A stretch of DNA of 64,000 nucleotides from an uncultured Cohaesibacter sp. (GTDB taxonomy: Bacteria > Pseudomonadota > Alphaproteobacteria > Rhizobiales > Cohaesibacteraceae). The notes below the pieces were generated by a model, which worked only from the letters and a program-made list of their open reading frames with translations, was not told the origin of the DNA and made no database searches. The translations under genes and the position numbers were made by a program. The stretch spans positions 2,334,775 through 2,398,774 of the forward strand of contig NZ_OY781091.1 in NCBI RefSeq assembly GCF_963676275.1, given 5' to 3'. How positions within the stretch are numbered: position 1 is the first letter of the stretch; each line of letters starts with the position of its first letter. Shown here piece by piece: positions 33,051 to 43,100 of the stretch.

Positions 33051-33956
33051 ATGAGCACTGATGCACCAACCTGGTTTGTGGAGCAGTATAAAGACGGCGT
33101 CATCCAGAAATACCAGGCCAAGGGCTTTCTGCTGAAATCCTCCGTTACACCGGCAGGCAGCATTGAAGGCAGCAAGGCCTATTTCAACCTGATGGGCAAA
33201 GGCAAGGCCAACAAGAAAAAGCGCGGGCAGGCTGCTGTTCCGATGAATGCCCAGAAGGGCCGCGTCGAAGCGATCCTTGAAACCTGGGAAGCCTTCGATG
33301 AGGTCTATAAATTCGACCTTGCCCGCATGACCGCTAACGAGAAGGAAGCAATCCAGACAGCTGGCGCCATGGCGCTCGGACGCGCGACCGATGACGAGAT
33401 CATGGTCAAACTGGACGGCTCTTCGAGCAAGTCAGCAGGCACAGGCAAGGGCATGAAGCCGTTGCTGGACGCCAACGGTCAACCGGGCATGATCGGCGGG
33501 GCTGCAACGCCCTTTGAACTCAAACATCTTCTGCTAATGGCCAGCGCCTTGAAGCAGGCAGACGTGCCATGGGATGGCAATGTCTTCTGTCCGTTGCCTT
33601 CATTGCTGTTTGATCAGGCTTGCGCCTACAAGCAATTCAACAATGCGGATTGGACTGGTGACGATCTCAGCTTCACCAAAGTGACCACCTCCAAATTCTG
33701 GGCTGGGGTGCATTGGTTCCAGGCTCCGGATGATCTCTTCCTCGAGAATGAAGAGGGGCATTACGATATCGAGATGTACCATCGTTCTTCCTCCGGCTGG
33801 GCCAACAATTCCGAACTTTCCAGCATCTGGGATTGGGATAACCGCCTTGGCTGCTGGACGGTGCGTATGGAAACCGAAGGCGCGGCCGCTTGCTTCCAGC
33901 CAACCGGCACAGTGCGAGGTCGGTTCAAGGTTCCAACCGATATCGCGCTGAATTGA
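33051..33956 (+). CDS. Major capsid protein
   Basis: 301 residues from the ATG at 33051 (an in-frame ATG at 32991 is less likely; GGAAGG precedes 33051). It begins TDAPTWFVEQYKDGVIQKYQ, followed by LKSSVTPAGSIEGSKAYFNL and ends FQPTGTVRGRFKVPTDIAL. The size, the start and the position before a small decoration-type gene and tail tube genes are those of the capsid proteins of temperate podoviruses in Rhizobiales; HK97-type fold is presumed. Separated from its scaffold by the cargo cassette. Confidence 0.78.
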   Translation: MSTDAPTWFVEQYKDGVIQKYQAKGFLLKSSVTPAGSIEGSKAYFNLMGKGKANKKKRGQAAVPMNAQKGRVEAILETWEAFDEVYKFDLARMTANEKEAIQTAGAMALGRATDDEIMVKLDGSSSKSAGTGKGMKPLLDANGQPGMIGGAATPFELKHLLLMASALKQADVPWDGNVFCPLPSLLFDQACAYKQFNNADWTGDDLSFTKVTTSKFWAGVHWFQAPDDLFLENEEGHYDIEMYHRSSSGWANNSELSSIWDWDNRLGCWTVRMETEGAAACFQPTGTVRGRFKVPTDIALN

Positions 33957-34001
33957 TCCTCGGCCATCCTCCCCAATTTGGTTTTATAGAAAGGAATTGT
34001 C

Positions 34002-34277
34002 ATGGCCTTCAGTCTGAACGGCTTTAAACGCATTGTATCCGTTGGCGCGATCGGGACCGGATCCGGTTCTGTCAAATCGCTTTGCACCTACCACACCAAT
34101 GATGACGCTGCAGCGGTGGAAACCGCAGGGTATTTCAATAACCTCGCGCCGGATCTGAAAAAAGGCGACATCATTCTCGCCGGTCTCGATATCGATGGCG
34201 CACCAAAGCTCAAGAATTATATCGTCACAGCTGTTACCGCGACCGCGATCACCATCGCAGCCCAGACGACTGCTTAA
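34002..34277 (+). CDS. Small head protein, probable decoration or head completion protein
   Basis: 91 residues, beta-rich and Ala/Thr/Gly-rich (FKRIVSVGAIGTGSGSVKSL; TAVTATAITIAAQTTA at the end). The start has AAAGGAATTGTC upstream. Located directly after the capsid gene and followed by a terminator, the common position for a decoration or cement protein made in large amounts. Function inferred from position. Confidence 0.6.
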   Translation: MAFSLNGFKRIVSVGAIGTGSGSVKSLCTYHTNDDAAAVETAGYFNNLAPDLKKGDIILAGLDIDGAPKLKNYIVTAVTATAITIAAQTTA

Positions 34278-34304
34278 CGTCTTGTTCCTCCCAGAGACCA
34301 ACTT

Positions 34305-34336
34305 GCGGTCCGGTCTTTTTGGATCGGGCCGCTTTT
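34305..34336 (+). terminator. Rho-independent terminator after the capsid genes
   Basis: GCGGTCCG pairs with CGGGCCGC (8 bp, one G-U) around a 12-base loop and is followed by TTTT. It may set the high capsid/decoration to tail-gene ratio. Confidence 0.65.
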
Positions 34337-34354
34337 CATTTGAAGGGCTCGACC

Positions 34355-34972
34355 ATGATTGACGAGAATTCCGTTATCAAATCAGCTTGCGACATTGCCG
34401 GGATCACAGCGCCAGAAGACCTGACTTCCGAGCTATATAATGGCGTAACGGCTCTGGATGCCTACAGAATGGATGCGCAAGCGGCACTGGCACTCCATCC
34501 CTGGTCATTTGCACAATCGCTTGTGTTGCTCAGTCGCAAGCGCGAAACGCCGATTGCGGGATATTCCTATATTCATCAGATCCCGACAGAAAATCTTATC
34601 ATTGCCACTGACAAGATCACCGATATCCCTTCAGAACCGGATCGGGCCTTCACCGACTATATGAAATACGGCAACAAGATCTATTCCAATCAGGAAAAGC
34701 TATACGCCGTTATAAGAACTGAAGTTGGCCCCCATCTCTGGAACCCTCTGTTTGTTTCGGCGGTAGCCACTGGCTTGGCGGCCAAGCTTGTGTTGTCCAT
34801 AGCGGCGGACGTCAAGACGTTTCAGACGCTGGATCGGTTGGCCTATGGCGATGCCAGGGAAGAACGCAGGGGCGGCATGATCCGGGCTGCAATCAACGCC
34901 GATCAATTCACCAAACCCAACAAGAGCATGCGGATGGGCAACAACCCTCTGACAGCAGCCTACTTGTCATAG
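34355..34972 (+). CDS. Tail tubular protein A (T7 gp11-like adaptor)
   Basis: 205 residues from the ATG at 34355. Helical N-terminus (ENSVIKSACDIAGITAPEDL), then LHPWSFAQSLVLLSRKRE, which is the usual ALxxxxWxFA pattern of podovirus adaptor proteins, and PHLWNPLFVSAVATGLAAKL. These proteins join the portal to the tail nozzle. Followed 13 bases later by tail tube B, the T7 order. Confidence 0.8.
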   Translation: MIDENSVIKSACDIAGITAPEDLTSELYNGVTALDAYRMDAQAALALHPWSFAQSLVLLSRKRETPIAGYSYIHQIPTENLIIATDKITDIPSEPDRAFTDYMKYGNKIYSNQEKLYAVIRTEVGPHLWNPLFVSAVATGLAAKLVLSIAADVKTFQTLDRLAYGDAREERRGGMIRAAINADQFTKPNKSMRMGNNPLTAAYLS

Positions 34973-34985
34973 CGGAGCTTGTTCG

Positions 34986-37028
34986 ATGGTAGCCAAACCA
35001 GGCCGTTTGCAGGCGAGCTTCACATCCGGTGAACTGGATCCGTTTGAGTATGACCGGACAGAACTGAAATTCTACAACACCGGCCTAAAATGGGCCGAGA
35101 ATGTTCAGCTGCATCCGCAGGGTGGCTTTTCTCTACGTGATGGAACCCGCCATTTCATCACTCTGGATGCCGCATCGGCCCGCTTGATCCCTTTCAAAAC
35201 TTCGCAAGGTGTCGTCCATGACTTCGTCCTAAAGGCGGGCGCTCTTGATGTGGTCAGAAATGGAGATATCCAGACCACCATTCCTCACCCGTTGTCATTG
35301 AGCCAGTTGAAACAAATGGAATGGGCGCATCGGATGAATACGCTATTTCTGTTTCATGAAGATGTGCAGACACCACGGATCTATTACGACAAGGCAAGAC
35401 AGGTTTGGGGCTGCGATAGCCTGCCATATGAAAAGCTGCCCCAGTATGATTATGGCGGGGCATATTCCAATGGCGTCCCGGCAGAGTGGGAAGTGCAATT
35501 TGTTTCCCTCGATGCGTCCCATCGTTTTCGGCTCACGATCTCCGGCTCTGAAACCGTGTCGATCAAACTTTCCAGCGAAAGCGACTGGAGCCAGTGTGCC
35601 GCAGATATGCAGGCCGCGATCCTGCAGCTACCCAATGTCGCGGACGGTGTTTCTTGTGAGGTCATTGAGGACAAACGGATCAAGGTGATTTTCGGTGGAG
35701 ACGAAAATGCCGGTGATGCCTGGGCCGTTTCTGCTGATGTTCTGGACGACAGCGACGCCGCCATTCCTTGCTACAAGCTTGTGGTCGGCGTCGCGCCAGG
35801 AGAAGCAATCATTTCCAATGAACAGGGCTGGCCTAGCTGTGGCCTTTTCTATCAGCAGCGCACGATCGTTGGTGGCTTCAAGAATTTACCCAATAACTGG
35901 ATGTGCTCAATCACCGGGCGCTATTTCTCATTCGATACCGATCTGGATGAAGCGAACGGGGCCTTTGTGGTCCCCCTGGACAGCGAAGGCGGCGAAAAGA
36001 TCCTTCATATGCTCGACGGACGAAACATGCTGGTTTTCACGTCCGAGCGGGAATTCTGGATCTCGGATCGCTCCATAAGCAAAACCGATCCGACTGTGCA
36101 TGTTGAGGCGTCAACTCATGGCTCCAAGGCCGGTGTTCCGGTGGTCAAGAACGAAGGTGGCGCAATCTTCTGCCACAAGACCGGATCAGTGCTCTCCGAG
36201 TTTCGCTACACCGATGTAGATGGCAACTTCATCTCCCAACCAATCTCAATTCTTTCCCCGCATCTTTTTGAGAATGTTTGCGATATGGCGGTACGCAAGG
36301 CCAAATCCTCTACCGATGCCAACCTTCTGGGTGTCATTGATGAGCAAGGAGAGATGCGCGCCGGTTTTCTCTTGAGGCAACAAGATGTAACAGGTTTTGG
36401 CCGTTTCACATCTGGTGCGGCTCGCTACAAGGCAGTCGATGTAAACAGTTCCAATGAAATGAATCTCATCATGGAACGGGGTGGCTCAAGACGGTTTGAG
36501 ACATTTGAGAAGGGCCTGATACTCGATGCGGCTAAAAGTTTTAGCTATAGCACGCCAAGAAAACTGATATCCGGTCTTGGGCATCTGGAAGGCATGACTG
36601 TCTGGTGTCTTGGGGATGGCAATATTTATGGGCCCTATAAAGTAGTCGATGCATCGATCACCATCGATGATCCGGTTAAAAAGGGAGAAGTCGGCCTGTT
36701 CTGTCCGCCGGTCGTTGAAACGCTTCCTCTTTCCCGTGAAATCGCAGATAAAACCGTCCTGCGACGCAGATCCCGCATTCATTCTGTGTGGATTTCGGTC
36801 ATCGACACGACTTCCATTGCTATCGGTGCGAATGGTCAGGAACCGGTAGATTTTCCCCTTCGACAGTATGACGCCAACCTGATGAAACCTGAACTCGAAG
36901 ACGGCTACACGGGCCTGATCGAATTGCGCGGGCTTCGTGGCTACTGTGATGAGCCAACCGTAACAATTACCCAGTTGAGACCCGGACGCCTGACTGTGCG
37001 CTCGATCACCTCGGAAGCAAAACTATAG
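34986..37028 (+). CDS. Tail tubular protein B (T7 gp12-like nozzle)
   Basis: 680 residues. N-terminus QASFTSGELDPFEYDRTELK and NVQLHPQGGFSLRDGTRHF is the recognisable start of nozzle/stabilisation proteins (F-x-x-GE-L-xP, R-x-D followed by GG-x-x-R-G/D). Further propeller-like repeats such as GLFYQQRTIVGGFKNLPNNW follow, and REFWISDRSISKTDPTVHVE. It forms the tail tube beneath the adaptor. Ends nine bases before the next gene. Confidence 0.82.
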   Translation: MVAKPGRLQASFTSGELDPFEYDRTELKFYNTGLKWAENVQLHPQGGFSLRDGTRHFITLDAASARLIPFKTSQGVVHDFVLKAGALDVVRNGDIQTTIPHPLSLSQLKQMEWAHRMNTLFLFHEDVQTPRIYYDKARQVWGCDSLPYEKLPQYDYGGAYSNGVPAEWEVQFVSLDASHRFRLTISGSETVSIKLSSESDWSQCAADMQAAILQLPNVADGVSCEVIEDKRIKVIFGGDENAGDAWAVSADVLDDSDAAIPCYKLVVGVAPGEAIISNEQGWPSCGLFYQQRTIVGGFKNLPNNWMCSITGRYFSFDTDLDEANGAFVVPLDSEGGEKILHMLDGRNMLVFTSEREFWISDRSISKTDPTVHVEASTHGSKAGVPVVKNEGGAIFCHKTGSVLSEFRYTDVDGNFISQPISILSPHLFENVCDMAVRKAKSSTDANLLGVIDEQGEMRAGFLLRQQDVTGFGRFTSGAARYKAVDVNSSNEMNLIMERGGSRRFETFEKGLILDAAKSFSYSTPRKLISGLGHLEGMTVWCLGDGNIYGPYKVVDASITIDDPVKKGEVGLFCPPVVETLPLSREIADKTVLRRRSRIHSVWISVIDTTSIAIGANGQEPVDFPLRQYDANLMKPELEDGYTGLIELRGLRGYCDEPTVTITQLRPGRLTVRSITSEAKL

Positions 37029-37037
37029 GAGCTTGCC

Positions 37038-37610
37038 ATGACAATGTTGATCAGCGGCATCGGAGCCTTGATGGGCGGCGGAGGAGCTGCAGCAGGAACG
37101 ACCGCTGCAAGTACAGCCGCTGTTGCCGGAACGACAGCAGCAGCCAGCACGGCGGCATCATCTGGACTATTTGGAACCGGCATTTCGGCTTCGTCGGTTT
37201 TGCAGGGCGTTGCAGGATTTGCCAGCGCGATTGCAGGACTGCAAGGCGCGAATGCCCAGGCTGAAGGCTATGAGATGCAGGCCGATGTAGCCGATATGCA
37301 AGCCACTGACGAAGAGACCAAAGGCGTTCAACGCGCCGGAGAAATCAAGCGCGCTCTGTCAAAAGCCCTTGGTGAGAATGCAGTGAAATTTGCAGCCGCC
37401 GGACAATTGGTCGGTGAGGGGGCGGCACAAGACAATGCCAACGCCCTCGAAGAAAGAGCCGCAGATGACATTTCCGTTGATCGGGCCGATGCGGATGCCC
37501 GTGCAGCGATGTTGCGGGCCCGATCTGCCGGATACCGCAGAGTTGCCAAACGCACGCGCAGTGCCGGAGGCATCGGCTTCATTGGCAATGCCTTGAGCAG
37601 TTTCGGATAA
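37038..37610 (+). CDS. Internal virion protein (T7 gp14-like)
   Basis: 190 residues. A hydrophobic, Gly/Ala/Thr-rich N-terminal 65 residues (GALMGGGGAAAGTTAASTAA, VLQGVAGFASAIAGLQGANA) and a charged helical C-terminal part with Ala repeats. This matches the small internal core proteins of podoviruses, which enter the outer membrane during infection. It lies directly before the larger internal virion genes, as in T7. Confidence 0.7.
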   Translation: MTMLISGIGALMGGGGAAAGTTAASTAAVAGTTAAASTAASSGLFGTGISASSVLQGVAGFASAIAGLQGANAQAEGYEMQADVADMQATDEETKGVQRAGEIKRALSKALGENAVKFAAAGQLVGEGAAQDNANALEERAADDISVDRADADARAAMLRARSAGYRRVAKRTRSAGGIGFIGNALSSFG

Positions 37611-37622
37611 GGAGAAAGCCAA

Positions 37623-39698
37623 ATGGCAAATCAACGCGCCCGCAGTCCGGGCAGGCTGGCCGAACTGAATACGCATGGCCAGGTAAGCACCAAGCCAGGA
37701 TATGCCGTTGATCCAAATGCCGGCATCTGGTTTACCACGGCCAACAGCTTGAGACGGGCAGGGCAAGCCCTTGGCAATTTGGCTGACCGCGCCATGAAAC
37801 GGCAGCAACAGAAGGCCATTGCCACGGCAACAGACCAGGGAGCGCAGGCCGGATACAGCGCCGATCTTGGGACCGGCAGCACATTGCAGATCAGTGACGA
37901 GCTGAGGACCGGTATTCAGGCAACCGCCGCTGCCCTAGAGGTTTCGCCTGAAGATCTTGCAACTGTTATTTCATACGAAACGAAAGGGACTTTTGATCCG
38001 GCAATCAAAGGACCGACCACGAAATGGGGCACCCATCGCGGTCTTATCCAGTTTGGAGAACCACAAGCCAAAAAATATGGTGTCGACTGGAACAACCCGA
38101 TTGCATCTCAGCTTGGCGAAAATGGCGCAATTGTACGCTATTTGAGGGACGCCGGAGTTAAACCTGGCATGGGGCTTCTTGATATCTATTCTGCCATCAA
38201 TGCCGGACAGGTAGGCAAACCCAATGCCTCGGATGAAGCCGCCGGAGGTGCTCCCGGCACCGTGCGCGAAAAAGTCGAGCAACAAATGCAGGCGCACAAG
38301 GCTCGCGTGTCACAGCTATTCGCCGGGCGTCATGTTGCGGGCACGGGACGCCCATCTTCTTCGGGGCCTGCACTTGCCTTGCGTCGCGGTGATACTCCCA
38401 TGGGGGAAGCCTATACAGCCGCGCAGAATAGAGCAATCAGTCGTCGCCTTCCCATAGAAGTCACCCAACAGCTTGATGCCCTTTATGAGGATCACAAAGA
38501 CGATCCAGTAGCGCTGGCGGCGGCATTTGATGAAGCAGAAAGCACTGTCCTGGGTAGAATTGGCCAACTGACTGGCAATGATCCCGAATCCATCGCCTTT
38601 GCAAAACAAACCTTCGCAAAGAAGAGATTTGGCTATGAGAAGTCAGCACGCGCCGCCGAAGATGCCCGCATACGAGACGGGGAACGCGCTGACTATGATC
38701 AAACGATCAATGATGCCAGAAGCAGCCTGCAAAAACAGGCCTACCGCGCAGCCAATGACGAAGAGGCAGGAGAAAGCCTCAGCGTTTCCATCAATGAGAA
38801 TTTGGCTTCAATTGAGAGCGCTCTTGATGCCGGAGTTATTTCCGCTGATGTAGCCCTTCGTGATCGAAAACACATCAACGACACCGTCACGCTAGGCCGC
38901 CTTGATGGCACTTTTGATGCCCTGCCTGATATCGATAGCAAGAAAGATTTTGTAGAAGGGCTCAAAGAGAGCTGGACCAATGGGGATGAGCTTGTCAAAG
39001 GCCTTTCCCTTCAACAGATCCAGACCCTTGAGAGGAAATACCAGGGCGCGATTTCCCGCCAGCATAAAGCGGAAACAGCGACCGCAAAGCTGAAAGAGCA
39101 AAAAATGCGCGGCTTGGTCAAGGACGATCTGGCTTCCATTCGCGCCACCGGCATCGGTCTATCTATCGATGATGAGGAGCTAACATTTGACCAGGTCAAA
39201 GGCCTACTTGGAGAAGAGTTCGCCACCAATTGGCAACATGACCGGCAAATTCAGGCCAACCTCTTTAAAGCCACATCCAGCCTCGATGTCATGTCAGTTT
39301 CAGACATCCAGGCCCATCTTCAAGGATTGGAACCAAAGGCAGGCTCATCCGGTTTTACGGATCAAGCGGCTATTCATGACACCGCCCAGAAAGAGGCTCA
39401 ACGGATCCTGAAGCAGAGAAAGGAAGATCCTGCTCTTGCCGTAGACAGTGCCTTTGAAGAACTCAAGCCCCTACGAGAGAAAGCCTATGAAGGGGATCTG
39501 GTCGCCATGGAGGGTATGATCAAAGGGCGACTGGAAGCGCAGTCAGCTATCGGAATTCCCGATTATGCAAAGGCACCTCTAACCAATTCGGAACTCACCA
39601 ACGTTGCAATGCCTGTTGCCAATTCCATAGATCGTCAAGTGTGCAGGACCTCTTTGGCAAGCTCGATGATACCTATGGGATATATGCCGATGAAGTGA
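37623..39698 (+). pseudogene. Internal virion protein with lysozyme-like domain, 5' part of frameshifted gene
   Basis: 691 codons. A transglycosylase-like domain lies at about 100-195: SPEDLATVISYETKGTFDP with Glu119 as the catalytic candidate, and GLIQFGEPQAKKYGVDW (140-156). This would open peptidoglycan during DNA entry, the job of T7 gp16's N-terminus. The rest is long charged helices. The last 17 codons (from 39642) are out of frame: the sequence at 39639-39643 is GTGTG, and removing two bases would join this frame to the 39641-40123 frame and give one protein of about 832 residues. Either a real two-base slip has disabled the gene, or the sequence has an error. Confidence 0.75.
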
Positions 39699-40123
39699 TG
39701 TCACAGATTCTCAACTGGAAAGGGCTTCACAAGGAAGCGGCTGAAGTTGCAACTGCTTACCTCAGAAAAACGCAACTGGGCCAAGTGCCTAGCCGAAGAG
39801 AAATTGCCACAGCCAACGAAACGGTTGAACAGACCCTCCCGGCACAAGCGCTTGAGGGAAATATGCCCCTCGCAGCAACTCCCAATACAAACCACATTGA
39901 CTACCTTCTCGCTCATCCTGAAACGGCAACTGACTTTGACGCAAAATTCGGGATCGGCAGTTCTGACAAGTTTCTGGAATTGCAAAAAAACATCGAACGA
40001 GAAACAGCCCAAAAGCAAACTGACGCCAGAAGAGCAAAATATTTGGCTGGTCCTTCAATGATGCAAGACTGGGGGCCAATTCATCAACAATTGCTCGAAA
40101 ACCAAATCATTAAAAATCGATAG
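39641..40123 (+). pseudogene. 3' part of the frameshifted internal virion gene
   Basis: 160 codons that continue the internal virion protein in another frame (QDLFGKLDDTYGIYADEVMS onward). There is no ribosome site before the GTG at 39641, so this is not a gene of its own. It ends 12 bases before the start of the giant virion protein. Confidence 0.7.
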
Positions 40124-40135
40124 GATCAGGATGCT

Positions 40136-43100
40136 ATGCCCTCTCAGCAAATGACAAATCCATATGACAACATAGATGCAGGAAAAGATCCTCAGGCTCT
40201 CCCAAATCCGTATGATCAATTCGACAAGGGCCCCGACCTAGTAGATCGATTTTTTCTCAATATGGAAGCGCAAAATAGAACGGGCACAATTCAAGGCGCG
40301 TTGCAGGACACTGCGAGAAGAGCGGATCGGAAGCTGTTTGACAGCCGATATCAGGCGCTACCTGAATGGCATGGAATGCTGGAAGGCAGTGCGGCGCTTC
40401 TCGGTCAGATTGCTGGTGGGATATGGGATAATGAAAATAGTGTCCCAGTTTTGGAAAACTTCATTCCTGTTGGCGTCGGAGCCAAAGCTGTAGGTTTAGC
40501 CGGTCGTTCTATGACGTCAATCGGAGCACGTGTCTTTGCTGGTGCAACTGATGCTGCTATTACGAATGCCGTAGCTGACGCTGCTATTCAGGAAATAGAA
40601 AAGAATGCAGGATTCCGCGATCAATTCGATACCAAACAATGGCTAGCTTCAACAGCTATTGGTACTGTCGCGGGCGGTGTTATGGGCCCCATTTCCCATA
40701 GAACAGCCTCACCAGGATCTCAAGTTGTTGATTCAATTCACGAGGCAACTAAGCCCGCTCCCGTCGATCCTGCAGACACATTTGTTCGCCCAACAATAGA
40801 CGCGGGTCATATTTCTGTTACCCCAGACACCCCCAAAATGGACGTGACGCTGCCCGAGGGCGTCAAACTTGACTTTGGTGAAGCAGAGACACCTTCCGTT
40901 GCCAAACGCGCTCTGATGGACTCCGAGAGTCCAAATGACCCCATTGCATTAGGGGACAGGTATTTTCCTCAACAAAGAGAGACTGTGGCACCATCGGAAA
41001 CACAATCCATGGCCATGAACCCCAATGCAGAGCCACTTTGGAAAAACAACGGGACATGGAAAGAAACAGATCCTGATATTTCAGGAGTTGGAAAACTTGG
41101 CCCAGTACTGAAACCAGATAGTTATAAAGACAACTGGATCGGGTTGGTTGATCGGCTCAAGCTGATGAATGCCGGAGAAGCCCCCGAGGCTATTTCCCAT
41201 CCTGAAATCGGTCCGATTGATGTGATCTGGGGTGACTACGACCCAACAAGTCAAAAGGGTCTTGGTTTGAAAAAGATCGTGGAGAAACACCCTGAAGTAA
41301 TTAATGACTTACCTGACATTGTAAGATCCGCATCGATTATCACAAAAACAGACAATCGTATTCGGCTCGCAAGCAACAACAGACTGGTGGTTGTTCGTCT
41401 CGATTTTGACGGTGAAGCCAAAACATGGCTGATGACAGCATTTGAGAAAAAGGACCGGCATATCAAGGGTAGTACGGAGCGCCTTGATAGTCGCCAGGCG
41501 GACGCACACAGCTCCTCCGCCTTGCCGGCCGATCAAAGAATACCAGAAAAAGAAGTTAGCAACAAGGAAAGCCGACGCCCCACTGATACTATGGCGCGCA
41601 GTGGAGATCGCCAGGTGGACACATCCTCCACCTCGTCGACCAATCAAAATATGGATCTAGAAGCGCCAGAGGGCAAGCTCGAAACTGATCTGGCAGAAAC
41701 GATCAAGACGCAAGATGAAGAGGTTCAGCCCTTTCTGTCGAAAATGCGATCAGAAATGAGAGGGGACTTACATCGACCGGAAAGTGGCATTCGGCCAGAG
41801 GAAGCCGTCGCCGTTCATGAAAAGAGTTTTAACCGCATCAAAGATCTCACAGATCGGCTTGCCAAGACAACAGGCGTTGTAGGTGTACGTCAAAAGGTCC
41901 TGAAATGGCCGGGCGGTCGATCCATGATGAATGTCTGGGGCACATTCCACACAAGCACCGGCATAATCAGGATGCGGGTACGAGACGACTTCAAGGTATT
42001 TGCCCACGAGGTAGGCCATCACCTGGACAAGAAGCTGGGAAAAGAATTCAGCGATCTGATGCGCTTGCACGCCATCGAAATCGAGCCGCTCAAATATCCG
42101 GGAACACCTGTAGGTCACGAACTGAGCGAAGGGTTTGCCGAGTTCTTCCGGCTTTATATGACTAATCCAAACTATGTCGCGCAGGAAGCCCCCCGTTTCA
42201 CAAAAGCCTTTACGCGCTATTTGCAGAAGAATGAACCGGACATGCTCAAGGAACTGGTCGCCCTGCAAGACGCCTTTTACGAATGGCACCGCTTGCCATC
42301 TGATGAAGCCATCAAACGCACCATAGTTTCATCCAAACAGAAACCGCTCGTTGGGAAATTGCTTGATGAGGTGCGCGAATATGGCCTTGGTAACACCATC
42401 GCCGACTACCTGCATGATGCATACTTCCATATGCTTGATGCCAGACACCCAATCTACCGCCTGGAAGAGGCGCTGGTTCGAGCCTTCAATGACAATACCG
42501 GCAGAGCAATTGACCTGAAGGCGATCGACAGCCCCTACAAGCTGGCCAGAATGGCCGAAGGGGCTCGGTCTGGTGCCCACATGGATATTCTATATGGTGT
42601 TCATGGATATCATTCCCTCATTCCCGGTTCGGCCAGTCTGCGTGATGCCATTATCAAGGCTATGGGCGGCACTAGCGTATTCTCGAAATGGAATGATGGA
42701 CGAATGGCTGGCTTTGCAGCTTACCTCAAGGCCAGACGCATTCTGTTTGAATGGGAACGCTTTGAAAATGGCAAAATCCCGAATGAACCGGACAAGATCT
42801 CCAAAGGCGATTGCCAGACCGCCATCTCCCACTATGAGCAGGAATTTCCGGAATTCATGGAAGCGGCTGACATGGTTTATGAATGGGGCAAGGCTTCCTG
42901 GAAACTGAAATTGGACGCTGGCCTGATCACTCCGGAGCAATATCGGGCAGGTCTCAAAATTCGCGACTATGTACCAATGAAACGAGTGATGGATTATCCA
43001 GGCGATGTTAGCCCCAAGGGTACAAATGCAAAAGGCCCGAGAGGGATGGATGCTCGCCAGATTGACCGTTTCGTTGGCTCCATGCGCGATACGATCAATC

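Noticed and set aside
39641-40123. An independent 160-residue gene with a GTG start.
   Set aside because: No ribosome site, and the frame continues the preceding internal virion protein after a two-base slip.
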